Part shown: positions 15,301-28,416 of the stretch, piece by piece | Numbering within the stretch: position 1 is the stretch's first letter | Layout of the letters: the number at the start of each line of letters is the position of its first letter | Position numbers and translations under genes: made by a program | Notes under the pieces: generated by a model | What the model saw: only the letters and a program-made list of their open reading frames with translations | Told to the model about the DNA's origin: nothing | Databases searched by the model: none | Assembly (NCBI GenBank): GCA_964006375.1 | Contig: OZ023264.1 | Span: 15,944,225 to 16,008,224, forward strand | Length of the DNA stretch: 64,000 nt | Direction of reading: 5' to 3' | Source: Tillus elongatus | Taxonomy: Eukaryota > Arthropoda > Insecta > Coleoptera > Cleridae

Positions 15301-16058
15301 GCCCTCGTGGTGTGTTGTTGAAATTAAAACCTTGGACAACTGAAACATTTCTGTTTCTCGATCTTTTTCTACGGGGCTGTCCAAAATATCAAAATTTTGA
15401 AATTACGCGTAGAAAGCATATTCAATTGGGCTTCTATACATATTATTCCGCTGACGTATAATTATACATAAATAAGATAGTTAAAATAATCTTGAGCTTG
15501 TTAAACTGTTTCATTCGTCCCCATCACGGCGAAAATATGTAACACGTTTAAATCACCAACTCGATACTTAATTTAAGATGCTGCCAAAAATCGAGGAACG
15601 GTTTATTTTAAGTAAATTTTCTGCAAATACTTAAAAGGGTCTATTTTACATTAATTTTCTCCAAATAATTTACTCAAATAAAGAACAATATCTGTTGAAG
15701 CAGAAATGTAAGACCTTGTTAAACACAGATCTTGCAATATTTGTTGTCTATATTCGTTCCATAATCTTTGTTTAAAAATCATCAACTTTTCAAATCGCCA
15801 CTTTGGCGTTTTCAGAAGAGAATCAATTAAAACTTTATTATCAAATATTTTCTGTACTTCTTTACCTTACTGCACCAAAAAAAAAACCATAATCTATATT
15901 TAATAGATTTCGCTTACCACATATAGCTTACCACATATAGCATTTTAGTCTAATGCCCAAAAAAAAGTTCGTGGCCGTATGAGTGAATGCTCGAGGCCAA
16001 AAATGTAGTTAAAAAAAGTCTAATGCCCGTTTTAGGGAATTATTTAGTTTGTAAACAA
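15301..16058. other. AT-rich sequence without recognised features
   Basis: Follows the 3' end of the non-LTR element. No coding or terminus signature seen. Confidence 0.4.
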
Positions 16059-16300
16059 ATTTTTTAACGCCTATAACTTTTTCTCTTTGAACTTATAGAT
16101 ATAAATTTTGGCGTATGCCGTGCGTTATTCAGGAGCACTGCCATCAAATTCGGTTACAATAGATTTGTTATTTCTGAAGATACAAAAATGTTCCGAAAGA
16201 AAATCAAAAATTCTCTCGGAAGACCTTTTAGATTTATGTAACTAATGCAATTATCCAAGCTACCCATCAAAAGAACATGCCTGCTAAGTTTCATATAGTG

Positions 16301-16371
<71 letters not shown>

Positions 16372-16373
16372 GT

Positions 16374-16451
<78 letters not shown>
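16059..16451 (-). repeat. Helentron-like body fragment with interrupted (TA)n tract
   Basis: Minus-orientation body sequence (CCTATAACTTTTTCTC, AAATTCGGTTACAATAG) leads into (TA)n at about 16303-16451 with one internal break near 16361-16378. The last 115 bp before the tract (AATGCAATTATCCAAGC, GCTAAGTTTCATATAGT) recurs at 17390-17505 before another TA tract. Confidence 0.65.
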
Positions 16452-16453
<2 letters not shown>

Positions 16454-17215
16454 AAAAATTGTGGGAACGCCGTCAGTTGTAGAATAAAACTCACTTATTA
16501 ATTGTTTTTGAATATCGAAACGTTATTTCAAAAACAATTAATAACATTTTCAGTAAACTCAAAAGTAAGGATGAAATTTCCAAAGTGTCTGGAGTGGTAT
16601 ATTGTATTCCATGTAATAATTGTAGTTTAAGATACATTGCCCAAACAAGCAGATTCCTTAAAGATAGGTTAACACAGCACAAAAGTGACATACGTTTACA
16701 AAAAAAACTTGCGCTCTGTCAGAACATAATCTCGACACTGGCCATAATATAAATTTTAGTAATGTTTCTATTTTACACTGTGAAACCTTAAGTAATAAAA
16801 GAATGTGTTTAGAAGAATTTGAAATTACTTTTAACGAAAATTTAATAAACTTAAAGAAAGATAATAATTTTAGAAATCACTACCCCTTTTTATATTTCCT
16901 AGACAAAAACAAAAAACAAATTCAATTAAACAATATTTGTCAGTTTGGCATTTATTAGACTTCAATCAAATTCATCAAAAGGTTTTCTTTTTATGTTTGT
17001 TATTAGATAAATAGTTTAGTAAAACTCATGTTATATGTAAGTATTTTAAACTTTTATATTTTTTCCACGTAAATTGTAAACTTTTTTCTTTTCATGTTGT
17101 AGCCTTGATAAAGGAATAAATTTTTCCGAAAGCTCGGCCTATAATAAAGAGTTTTATTCTACAACTGACGGCGTTCCCACAATTTTTTGATAAATAACAC
17201 TATTACCGTCACAAA
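16452..17215 (+). pseudogene. Penelope-like element fragment: GIY-YIG endonuclease and 3' region
   Basis: From about 16540 the frame reads SKLKSKDEISKVSGVVYCIP, then NNCSLRYIAQTSRFLKDRL. This is the GIY-YIG nuclease core, with GIY as GVVY and YIG as YIA. A frameshift at the A run near 16700 moves the domain to another frame, where ALSEHNLDTGHNINF and RMCLEEFEITFNENLINL complete it. The reverse transcriptase is missing. Its 3' region carries TTGATAAAGGAA...TTCCGAAAGCTC near 17107-17133, a hairpin common in these elements. The terminal GTGGGAACGCCGTCAG is present inverted at both ends (16457-16492 and 17147-17183). A second inverted repeat at 16494-16545 looks like the result of template switching. 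It sits between (TA)n tracts. Confidence 0.8.
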
Positions 17216-17217
17216 AA

Positions 17218-17218
<1 letters not shown>

Positions 17219-17304
<86 letters not shown>

Positions 17305-17504
17305 GTTTCATTGCAACGAAACACTCTGAAGGAGGTTACAATATCAGTGACCATGGTAGAAAACGAACTGAAATCCTTAATTAATAAAAAAAATTCCGAA
17401 AGAAAGTCCAATGTTCTCAGAAGACCTTTTAGATTTATCTAACTAATGCAATTATCCAAGCCACTTATGAAAAGAACATGCTTGCTAAGTTTCATATAGT
17501 AGTG

Positions 17505-17540
<36 letters not shown>

Positions 17541-17545
17541 TTAAA
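17219..17545. repeat. Duplicated TA-tract block
   Basis: (TA)n at about 17219-17302 is followed by ACCGTTTCATTGCAACG and GAACTGAAATCCTTAA, which recur at about 17553-17625 at the start of the next non-LTR element. Then comes a second copy of the Helentron-like stretch seen at 16195-16310, and a short (TA)n at 17504-17541. The order suggests a local duplication of a TA-tract/retroelement junction. Confidence 0.55.
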
Positions 17546-19128
17546 TAAACATACACCGTTTCATTGCAACGGAACGTCAACACTCTGACGGAGTGACCAT
17601 GATAAACGAACTGAAATCCTTAAACACTGAGTCTTTTCCCGGTCCCGACGGCATCTCTCGGAATTCTGTATTCCTCTGTCGATAATGTTTAACCCATCAT
17701 TGAATCATGGTATACTACCACATGACTAGCGGAAGGCGATAGTGACAGCTATATTTAAAAAAGGGGACAAAACATATCCAAATAATTACAGACCAATCAG
17801 CCTTACATGTATTGCATGCAGAAGAATGGAAAGCATTGTGGCAAAATATCTTCTTCCTTTTCTCATCGATAATGGCATAATATCAGACACACTGGCAGAT
17901 CTGTGGTGACCAACCTGCTCTCAGCTGCTAACAAATGGACTCGCTTGCTCGATCAGAAGTTACCTGTGGATGTCATTTACCTAGACTTTAGCAAAGCTTT
18001 TGATAAGGCGCCGCATATCCTATTGTTGCTGAAGCTGGAACACATTGGTATTAGGGGAAAACTGTTGTTGTGGATCCAGAACTTCCTGACTGGCAGAAGT
18101 TTCTCAGTACGAGTTGGTTCGTCATTCTCCAAATCAACTCCTATTAGTAGCGTTGTGCCGCAGGGTCCTGTCCTGTTCCTGGTCTATACAGCAGATCTAT
18201 TATGCTGTCTCAGTTCTCCCCATAATGCTTATGTGGATGGCTGCAAAATATATGGATGCCTTCTATTGACTAATAACAGACTTTAAACGGATCTAAACAC
18301 GGTAGTGTCTTGGTGTTCGGTGTGGAATATACCACTTAACTATGATAAGTGTATCGTTGTTCACCTCGGCCACAGCAACGCTCGCCAAGTTTATTTTCTC
18401 GAAAATAAACAAATTGCATCTGCAGTGTGTCAGGCTAAGCTTGGAGTCATTGTAATACCAGATTTGTCCTGGTCAGCCCAAGCTGTGTCGGCGGTCAAGA
18501 AAGCCAGCAAGATAATGTATTTGTTGAAGAGAACCTTTCGAAAACCTACTCCTGCTCTTGCCAGAAAACTTTATACAACATACATTCTACCACATTTGGA
18601 GTGACCCTGCGTGGTCACCTGTACTTCCCAAGGACTGCAAACTGCTGGAGAAAACCCAACGTGCAGCGTCTAGATGACCTTTGCAGCTTCGGCACCAAAC
18701 CTATGAAGAACGCCTTAAGTGCCCCAGACTTACAACCCTGCAGGAGATGCGATCGAGATGTGACCTGATTTATTTGTACAGAGTGACTCATGGTCTGTGT
18801 CCACCTCCGTGTGAGACCCTGGTGCTTCTTAGTGATGACTCTAGACTGCAAGAACATTTTTTCAAGTGGAAGATGGAACCTTTCCTCACCACGAAAAGAC
18901 TTAATTTGTTTTCAAATCGTGAATTTGATATGTGGAACAGTTTGCATGAAAGTATCGTCGCTTCCTCAAATATCGGGATATTCAAGAGAAGATTAGATGC
19001 TCATCTCAACAATTGAATTTTCCATTGATTATACACGTTCTGGATATTTAATGTTGCACTTTTTGTTTTACAACAAAGCTATTAGTCTTTGTATTATCCT
19101 AATAAATAAATTAAGGAAAATAAACATT
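17546..19128 (+). pseudogene. CR1/jockey-group non-LTR reverse transcriptase, degraded
   Basis: The protein order is that of a non-LTR reverse transcriptase: NTESFPGPDGIS (fingers), KKGDKTYPNNYRPISL, then from 17903 VDVIYLDFSKAFDKAPH with the first catalytic aspartate. FLTGRSFSVRVG and VVPQGPVLFLVY follow. The catalytic YADD box reads YVDG near 18228-18239, so the enzyme is dead. The thumb follows in another frame (CIVVHLGHSN, LTWSAQ-like LSWSAQAV), and the C terminus reads FSNREFDMWNSL and FKRRLDAHLNN, stopping at 19016. At least three frame changes are present. A short AT-rich 3' tail with AATAAATAAA leads directly into a MITE at 19131. Confidence 0.8.
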
Positions 19129-19130
19129 TA

Positions 19131-19803
<673 letters not shown>

Positions 19804-19887
19804 CACTATTATACCCATCATAACTAAGTTCCGTGGTTCGAACCGTAGTTACACGATTTCCTAGACTAACAGACTATAGCAAAAAAG

Positions 19888-21345
19888 TGTGCAATTGATG
19901 TGGCATGTTGGTGCCAATTGAGATTTCGATCCACAGAAATTCCAACAAGTGAAAAGGACTCATTACTTTGAATAACTTGGTTGTTCATTGTGTGATGTGT
20001 CTAGGGCTGGTGTATCTGTTATGAGAAAGAAAGCAAGACTGAGATTTGTTGGGGTTGAATTGTACAAAATTTCTACTTCCTCAGTCTAATATTTTTTGGA
20101 GATCCACGGAGACAGAACCCTCCATGAGTCTACGATCCTCATCTAATTGGGCTAAAGAGACAGGCTTAGAATATCGTATATTTGAGTGGAGGGTGCTGTC
20201 GTCCGCGTAACTGTGAACTGGGTTGGATGTGCTAGAGAGGTCATTGATGTGGAGAAGAAACAAAGTAGGGGCTAAAGCTGAACCTTTGGGAATTCCTGCA
20301 TTAATTGGGTACAGTTTAGAGGAATGGCCATCCACGACAACAGAAATGCTCCGGTTGGAGTGGTAATTTGCTGTCCAGGTACAGAGTTTTGGTGGTAGGC
20401 CATAAGCCGGAAGTTTATTAAGCAGCGCTGCGTGCCAGACCTGGTCGAATGCTTTGGATATGTCTAGAGAGTCAATCTAGGATTCACCGTGTAGTTCCAT
20501 AGACTTGTTCCAAGAATGGGTGACAAAGGAAAGGAGGTCGGCAGTTGATCTGCGCTGACGGAATCCATACTGCCTGTCGTGGATTAGACTGTGTTTTTCA
20601 AGAAATTTTAGTAATTCGGTGTTTATATACTTTTCCATCACTTTAGAGAAAGAGAAATAGGCCTGTAGTTGCTAGGAAGCGCTTTGGATCCTTTCTTTGG
20701 GACGGGTTGTAATCGAGCAGTTTTCCAGTTACTAGCGAATATGCGTCTATTGTAAGATGTCTGAAACAGACGAGTCAGGACAGGAGCAAGTTCTGGTGCG
20801 CATTTTTTGAGAATAATTGCTGGGATCTCGTCAAGGCCAGGGGCTTTCCTGGTATTAAGAGAAGAGAGCATCTTTCGTACCTTTTTTGTTTTGAAAATTA
20901 TATCCGTCATTTTATGCGCGACATTGGGGACCGTTGGTGGTTGAATATTTGGAGGTGGGTTGAGAGTAGAATTGCTGGCGAACAACGAGGCAAAAAGTTC
21001 AGCCTTGCCCAGGGCGGTAGAAACAATTTCATCCCCTGAGACAAGAGGTGGAAACGTGCTGTTGCATAAATTATTCCCAATAGATTTAGCAAGAGTCCAG
21101 AAGGGTTTGCTGCCGCTGGAGCTTAAGAGGACTTTGTTTTTGATGTGGTTATTAAACGAGTTTTTTGCCTCAGAAAGAATGCGGACATAGCGGTTTCTTG
21201 CGTCGTTAAATGCTTGACGGTTTTCTTGACTGGGATTGTGTAGAAGCGTTTTGTGAGCTTTGACCTTTTCACAGGATTTAGAGAACCAGGACTTTTGAGA
21301 GCCTGCAGAGGTTTTCTGTGTACGTGGAATACGTCATTTTATGCG
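19888..21345 (-). pseudogene. CR1/jockey-group non-LTR reverse transcriptase, second copy
   Basis: Read on the minus strand, this is a relative of the 12.4-15.3 kb element, starting near 21345. It carries KMLSSLNTRKAPGLDEIPA and PKKGSKALPSNYRPISLS, then HDRQYGFRQRRSTADLLSF. Next comes SLDISKAFDQVWHAALLNK with the first palm aspartate, and NAGIPKGSALAPTLFLLH with Q changed to K in the PQG box. SYADDSTLHSNI keeps the catalytic pair. There are stops and frame changes between blocks. It stops near 19890 at the start of the thumb (VGISVDRNLNWHQH), so the 3' end is missing. Confidence 0.85.
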
Positions 21346-22140
21346 CGACATTGGGGACTGTTGGTGGTTGAAATATCAAATTTTCTTACAAACTTTATAG
21401 AGAATTTCCTTTAAAGAAAAAGTCCCTTAGAAGAAAAATTTGTTTCGAATTTTTGTGTGACAGGATATTTAGCGAAGTTTTGATGGAACATTTTTTAAAA
21501 GTAGCGATCTCCTTATTAACTATTAATTTTTTTCTTGCTACAAAGAGTTTATGTTTATTGGACGGCAATTTTTACTGGAAATCTAAATAACCGAATTCCT
21601 TTGTTTCCTTCTTATGTGCAGATTCGGCAAGAGTTTACAATATAAAACTTTAAACTCATAGTGGGCCTTGATAATTATACATCTTTGAACAGTTTGGTAA
21701 AACCCAAATAATTAAAACTCATTAAAAAACATTTCAATAAGATTTTAAACAGTTTTAATTTGTCCTCGGATAACGCTTCGTCGGGTGTAAATCACAATCA
21801 AAGTGACTTATGATTATTAACTTGCTCAAATGCGTTTAATGTCAATGAGTGAAGATTGGAACCTGTGATAAGCACTGATAAGTACAATTTGGAGAACCCA
21901 ATTCATCACAATACAGTTTTTTGACCCTGACGGTCAAAAAACTGTATTGGGATGAATTGGGTTCTTCAAAAAAATAGTATTTATGCGTTTAATGTGTCAA
22001 TTAATTAAAAATAATAAAGAAATAGCTTAATAAAATTTGAAATAGTTTTAATTCGTCTTCTGATAAGCTTCGTCAGATGTAAATCACAACTGAGGTGATT
22101 TATGATTGTTACCTTGCTCAAATGCGTTTAATGGCGTCAT
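21346..22140. repeat. Two direct ~105-bp units around a perfect hairpin (PLE-terminus-like)
   Basis: The unit at about 21737-21841 (ACAGTTTTAATTTGTCCTC, AAATCACAATCAAAGTGAC, TTGCTCAAATGCGTTTAATG) recurs at about 22028-22135. Between them lies an inverted repeat at 21892-21967. Its arms share AACCCAATTCATC and ACTGTATTG and close with TTTTTTGACC/GGTCAAAAAA around CTGAC. The outer arm sequence matches the palindrome at 46.1-46.3 kb, so both derive from one family, probably Penelope-like LTR termini in head-to-head arrangement. Confidence 0.55.
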
Positions 22141-22668
22141 TATGTTGAAAATGTTAACAAAAGCGAATAATTGGCAAGTTCTCTGAAAGCTTTCAACTCT
22201 TTACTACGTATTACAATAGTAATTAGACTAAAATTTTAGGTGTGACTGATGTTCTATGCCTTGCCGTTCTACCTTAACGTTGAGTTAAAAATCTCCAAGT
22301 TATTTAGCACTCCCAAAATAAATACGGCATCTTATTGTTTCATCACTTGTCTCCTGTGAGTTAACAATATTTGAAGCCAGCGCATAATTGAAAATTTACA
22401 GTCGCTCAGACATCAAAGAGCTACTGTAAAACCGTTTGATACAAGATAGTGCCATAAATAAGTCAAGTTGTGCCAAACTGTGCACATTTTATGCCATCTT
22501 ATGTATAATTAACGCCTCTTTATTTTATACTGCGCTCTATAGATCTCTTTATGTTCGTTTTTTAGTTTCTCTTGTGTATAGACGTTTTATTGTCAAAATC
22601 AAGCAATTAAATGCTTTAATAAATAATGTTAATACAAAAAGAAAATCGAATGTACAAAAATATTTTTG
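22141..22668. other. AT-rich sequence without recognised features
   Basis: No supportable gene. An 86-residue frame at 22436-22696 has no family signature and runs into repeat sequence. Confidence 0.4.
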
Positions 22669-23232
<564 letters not shown>

Positions 23233-23454
23233 TAAAACTTGCAGTGAAACTAGAGAAGTTAAACGAAGAAACCAATACTGTGTATCTCAGCTGAGGAATA
23301 CCTGAATGGACAAACATTTAAAAAACAAGTTCGAATCAGAAAAAATACTGGACTATAAGAAACTCAAACCAAGGAAATCTCAGATGACACCAAAAATACC
23401 AAAGTTAAGCCAAAACACTTTTAATTACACCTGTAACTGAATGTAAATTTATTG
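23233..23454. other. Short unassigned interval
   Basis: Nothing recognised between the repeat end and the retroelement fragment. Confidence 0.4.
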
Positions 23455-24125
23455 AAATCATCAAGTAATGAGTCCTTTTCAGTTGTTGGCCTATCTGTGG
23501 ATCGAAATCTCAATTGGCACCAACATGTCACATCAATTGCAGAAGCGGCTGCTAATAAATTAGGTTTCCTCTTCCGGGCTCGCAAATACTTTTCACAAGC
23601 TAATCTCTATACTTTATATACTTCACAAATGAGGCCAAACCTCGAATACTGCTCCCAAATCTGGGGTGCCGTTGCCGCTTCTACACTCGCTATTCTGGAC
23701 TCCATTCGGAAGATACATATACGTCTCATCGGTGACCCTACCCTCACTCAAAGGCTGCTATCACTTGCCCACCAACATGCCGTTGTGACCTCTCTCTCTC
23801 TCTCTTTTTTATAGATATCTGCAAGGGCACTGCTCAGATGAGCTTTCTTCCATAGTTCCTCCACCTGCTGCCCCTAACAGATCTACCAGGGGAACATAGC
23901 GAATGCACCCTTTTACTGTCCAGGTCACCAGACATAGAACATCTTGTTACGCCCGCTCTTTTGTCCCGAGGACTTCCAAGTTGTGGAATTCCTTGCCGGC
24001 ACATGTTTTTCCTTCTCCTCCGAACCTTCAAACCTTCAAGTCCAGAATTAACAAGTTGCCTTTTTCCTCCCTGTCGACACCCACGGTACGATAGTATTTA
24101 GGCTGTAAGCCCTCGTGATGTGTTG
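23455..24125 (+). pseudogene. CR1/jockey-group element 3' fragment
   Basis: This is the C-terminal part of the family at 12.4-15.3 kb: SNESFSVVGLSVDRNLNWH, KLGFLFRARKYFSQANLY, MRPNLEYCSQIWGA and, after a frame change at a CT repeat near 23800, RSFVPRTSKLWNSLPAHVF and FKSRINKLPFSS. It overlaps by about 60 bp with the part at which the minus copy at 19.9 kb ends. The two therefore cover complementary parts of the element, in opposite orientation. Confidence 0.85.
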
Positions 24126-24472
24126 TTGAAATATATAAAAAAGGACCTTCCTAACCAATATCGTGCAGCTTTAATGACTTTCCAATAAAACTTATCAAGG
24201 ATTGTGCTGTTGAGCTTAAAACAATTGAAGGTAGATAAGGATAGCTGACGTTGGTGTACACAGAATTCTACGTACAATCCAAATATGTAAAAATATAAAG
24301 GGTGTTCCATTTAAAATAACACACTTGATCGCTACTTCCGGATAAACCGGCAGTGCTATCGACTCAAAATTATTTTTCATGGAAAGAGCGTTATGTCATA
24401 TACGAATGCAAATTCTCAAAATTGAAATATGTTAATGACTACAAAAATGTTTTACCAACGCATTTCGTGGTA

Positions 24473-24550
<78 letters not shown>

Positions 24551-24700
24551 GTGTGTGTGTGATAATTCAAAAAAATAATGGGCCGATTTGGAGCAAATTT
24601 GGTTGGTACCTTCTTTTTGCAAATGGCTTGGGTAAGTTCGTCAGCCAGGAAATCGGCACAGTGTTTTCCGGAAGATTTTGTGTTACTCCCGAAAAAAATT
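24126..24700 (+). repeat. MITE-like end, (TA)n tract and Helentron-like body fragment
   Basis: AGGGTGTTCCATTTAAA at about 24299-24315 is a terminus of the type seen on insect mariner-like elements. (TA)n at about 24479-24546 follows, with a short GT run. After it, plus-strand Helentron-like body blocks appear (AATAATGGGCCGATTTGG, GCAAATGGCTTGGGTAAG). No coding sequence. Confidence 0.5.
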
Positions 24701-24714
24701 ATCGGAGTAACAAC

Positions 24715-24860
24715 AACCTAATCAGATAACGGTAAAATGAAATGAAAGACAAAAAAAAAAAAAAGTGAAGTCACTAACTAGGATTAGAAGTATTTTTATT
24801 ATAGGACTCGATTATCTGATGCAACCGCTTAGACCACTGGACCAACGTCGACATGGCAGA
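24715..24860 (-). repeat. tRNA-derived SINE copy, decayed
   Basis: On the minus strand GGTCCAGTGGTCTAAGCGG (plus 24825-24843) is a good A box. A weak B box (ACTTCTAATCC) follows at a spacing stretched by an inserted TATAATAAAA. The tail TTTCATTTTACCGTTATC equals that of the copy at 8.3-8.4 kb, which shows they are one family. Confidence 0.55.
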
Positions 24861-25088
24861 TATATGTACTAGCGGGTATAAACGCCAGTATGTTAATTTT
24901 CTAACGGCTTTATTATTTATACCAAACAATTTTTATTTACAATAGATGTTTTGCTCATATTGTGACGAAATGAAGGAAAATAAAGACTTTGACACAGACA
25001 TAGGAGCTTGTTAGTCATTTCGTCTCGTATTTTTTGCTCACATTAATACGACTACCTACCATAATTATCAATTTTGACGTTTTAACTT
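24861..25088. other. Short unassigned interval
   Basis: Nothing recognised. Confidence 0.4.
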
Positions 25089-25810
<722 letters not shown>

Positions 25811-26578
25811 TTTAAGTTTCTATTTTATTATTTTTTGAGATCCGTTTCTAATTCTGTTGTTTTGTGGAGTTTAACTTTCTATTTGTTATTGCCGGGTTTC
25901 GTTATTAAACTGTTTCACATAATATTACCTAGCATTATTACCTAATTAAGTATTGTAAATTAAATCGCAATATTTTTTTTATCATGAATCATTACGGAAA
26001 ATTATGTTAAAAGTAGAAGTATACTGTTAGACTCCATGGCCTACTGCTTTTTGAACACTTTTTTTTGTCATTTGTTTTCTGGTATTGGATTTCATAGCCT
26101 ACTATTCTAAAAACGGTTTTTCTGAAAATTGTGAGTGCAATTACAAGATTTCTCAAGCATGTTGTACATCATTGGAAAGCTCTTTTCACAGGCTATCACA
26201 TTAGCAAAAAAATCTAATATGGCTGCCATAATTAAAAAAACATTGATACCTGTAGCTCAAAAACAAATGACAATCCAAAGTTGAGAATAGTACAAAAAGA
26301 TTACTCTGTAAAACGTGTCCTGATAATGTGCAAGTCTTAGACATGTCAAATCAACGCCTACTTAGATATTGAAGAAAAAGAAATCGACAAATTTTTTTTT
26401 TTTTTTCAAAATAACTTGAAAACGAAAAGAGGCATGGCAAAATACCAGTCATATTTGGAACGAGCATGAAATTCTACAAAACATTGCTGATTTAATCGTC
26501 TCCCTATCTCTAATAATAACGGAAATAGAAATACATTCCCATCCAGTTTGGGACAGACTGTATACTTGGTAGTTCGCC
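25811..26578 (+). repeat. Mariner-like element tail, second copy of 48.8-49.56 kb
   Basis: About 765 bp matches 48805-49562 nearly throughout (for example TTCATAGCCTACTAT, ATTACAAGATTTCTCAAGC, TTGATACCTGTAGCTC). It ends in CAGTTTGGGACAGACTGTATA at 26547-26567 or nearby. The last bases are a mariner-type terminal inverted repeat ending at TA. No transposase remains in this copy. Confidence 0.65.
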
Positions 26579-26751
26579 ATTGCCTTCCAAGGGCTCTCAA
26601 GAGCTAATAATAATTGTGACAGTATTTTCATCAACCAGTTAGGTGACACCTTATTTCTTTTAAATTAAACGACAATTCTAATGCCTATTATTACTATTTA
26701 CAGTTACTAATCAATTATATTAGTATAATATTAGCTTGACATTAAGCTTAC

Positions 26752-27175
26752 CTTCTGAATAATTTCGAGTATAAAATTCTCCTGACGTAGACACAACCTC
26801 ATCATGATCCTTTCTTATGAGATCCTGAATTCCGCCGTCTTCTGTTCGACTGCTAGCTGCAGAACTTACAAAACTCGTGTTTCCTTTATAAATAAAGTTT
26901 TCCACAACATTATTTCCACTTGAATCTTTATCCCTATCTACACTTTGAAAATGACTCACTGTTTGTCCGATATAATTTGTGCAAGGACTACTAGATGACG
27001 AGTTGATTTCTATTGTTGGCACTTCTGATTCTTTCGATTGCGACGATAACAAAGCCTCGATAGAAAAACTATTTAACCTTTTATTTTTAACACAGGTGTT
27101 ATCGTTATTATCACTATTTAAGTTGAGTTTGTTTACATTTAAATTGGTTTGAGAGACATCCATTCCGTCGGCCAT
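26752..27175 (-). CDS. Candidate first exon of a host transcription factor with eh1 motif
   Basis: On the minus strand an ATG in good context (CAAACATGG) at 27175 opens 141 codons. They end at a canonical splice donor: exon ...TCAGAAG, intron GTAAGCTT, junction at 26752/26751. The product begins MADGMDVSQTNLNVN and carries NSFSIEALLS at residues 35-44. This fits the eh1 Groucho-binding motif (F-x-I-x-x-L/I-L) found near the N terminus of many homeodomain and some T-box and forkhead repressors. The rest is low-complexity, rich in Ser, Asn and Asp, as expected for a disordered N-terminal region. The frame is also open upstream, to a less favoured ATG at 27235. No DNA-binding domain is visible in the window, so further exons would lie beyond position 1 or among the repeats. 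It matches none of the repeats here. Family assignment is inference. Confidence 0.55.
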
Positions 27176-27235
27176 GTTTGCAAGTATTATCTTCAACAGA
27201 TTATCGCCTCTAAGTCTACTTAATAACATAAACAC

Positions 27236-27372
27236 AGTCTTTAGTGTAACTACAAAATATTATTCAAATGACTAAACGGCGTTTCAGCAAGCCGGCGATT
27301 GCCATTAGACTTAGCCAATGAGCTTTCAGAGGAGGCGTGTCCAACTAGCTTACACTTGAGCAGGGAGGGATG
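27236..27372 (-). promoter_or_regulatory. Promoter-like region upstream of the eh1 exon
   Basis: This stretch is the most GC-rich non-transposon DNA nearby. In minus orientation it holds TCATTGGCTAAG (an inverted CCAAT box), GGACACGCCTCC (GC/KLF-like box) and CTCAAGTG, which resembles an NK2-type homeodomain site. No TATA box is evident. The proximity to the exon start supports a promoter role, but the sites are short and unproven. Confidence 0.4.
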
Positions 27373-27890
27373 GATAATTAAGATATATTTAGTATACAGC
27401 AGTGTTTATATATCATAATACAAGGACCGATCACAAATTATTGTCTCTAAATAACAGACAAACAAAAAATTTATGAAAAATAATGTAAATTTTGCCTGGC
27501 TCTTGGTGATGTGGGTATATCTTTTAAGGTAAAAACAACAAAAGCCTATGGTAGACCCCACAATTGAAAATATTTGTGAAGAATGAAAAAAGTTTGAGAA
27601 AATAGAAAAAAGTCTGTTCGCGGCAAGTGCGTTATAATCGAGAATTTTCATAAAAATATACTATAACTGGATTCGTGGTAAACACGGAGTTTACCTCCCG
27701 GAGGGTATTTAGCCAATTTTTTCAGAAACATGCTTACAACCTCCTGCATGCAGAAACCACAAAAAATGTCTCACAAACAACCCCCAAGAATGTTCCGGGA
27801 CCAGAAGTGAATAGCAGTCTCACATAGAGAGCTACAATATTTTATCATTTAAAAAAAGTATGGATACAGCAACAGTAAATAAGTGACGAA
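27373..27890. other. Unassigned, with one stray Helentron-like right hairpin
   Basis: GCGGCAAGTGCGTTATAATCG at 27617-27637, followed by AGAATTTTCAT, is a minus-orientation right terminus of the repeat family. I see nothing coding in the remainder. Confidence 0.45.
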
Positions 27891-27892
27891 AA

Positions 27893-28409
27893 GAGTCTAG
27901 GTGCAGCAAGTACCTTTGTGGTAGAGAATTTTCCTAAAAAGATTTCAAATCCGATAACTCGATTTCCAATTAAGCTATAATCTTCGATCTTGAGCCAAAG
28001 TAAAACCCATGTAAAAAACCATTTTTGTTGTTGCAAAAACTAGTTCGATTGGGTTGACTGAAACAAAACCAACCAAGCAATTAATAAGGAAAATACCTGT
28101 CATATCGATAATTTGGCAGGTACATTCCCCTGGTAAATAATTAATTGTTTTCGGGAAAACTTTTGTAACTTTAATGACATTTGTAAGATAATTTTTTCAA
28201 GCGACTTGCAGTATTTACATATATGTACCAAATTTTATTTTTTAGCTCCATAGAAAATATAAATTTCTTCAAGTAATCGCTTACTGGGACCTCTAAACCC
28301 ATCTCCAAGATCCATTTAAATTTAAAGAATTAGTTTTAATAATATATGTCACTAATAGTGTACAATTCTTATGAAAATTCACTACTATAATGCACTTGCT
28401 GCATCCTGA
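27893..28409. repeat. ~515-bp element with right-type hairpins at both ends
   Basis: The left edge reads GTGCAGCAAGTACC then GAGAATTTTCC. The right edge reads GAAAATTCACTACTATAATG, then CACTTGCTGCATCC. The two ends are inverted copies of the Helentron-like right terminus. The interior from 28110 matches 2838-3198. It has no coding capacity. Confidence 0.55.
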
Positions 28410-28416
28410 ACTTTTA

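Noticed and set aside
22020..22080. Possible hammerhead on the minus strand (CTGACGA followed by AGCTTATC...)
   Set aside because: No stem II can form and GAAA is not in place, so only the first box matches.
26406..26649. Minus-strand frames at the end of the mariner tail
   Set aside because: They overlap the non-coding terminus that is duplicated at 49.3-49.6 kb, with different frames open in each copy.
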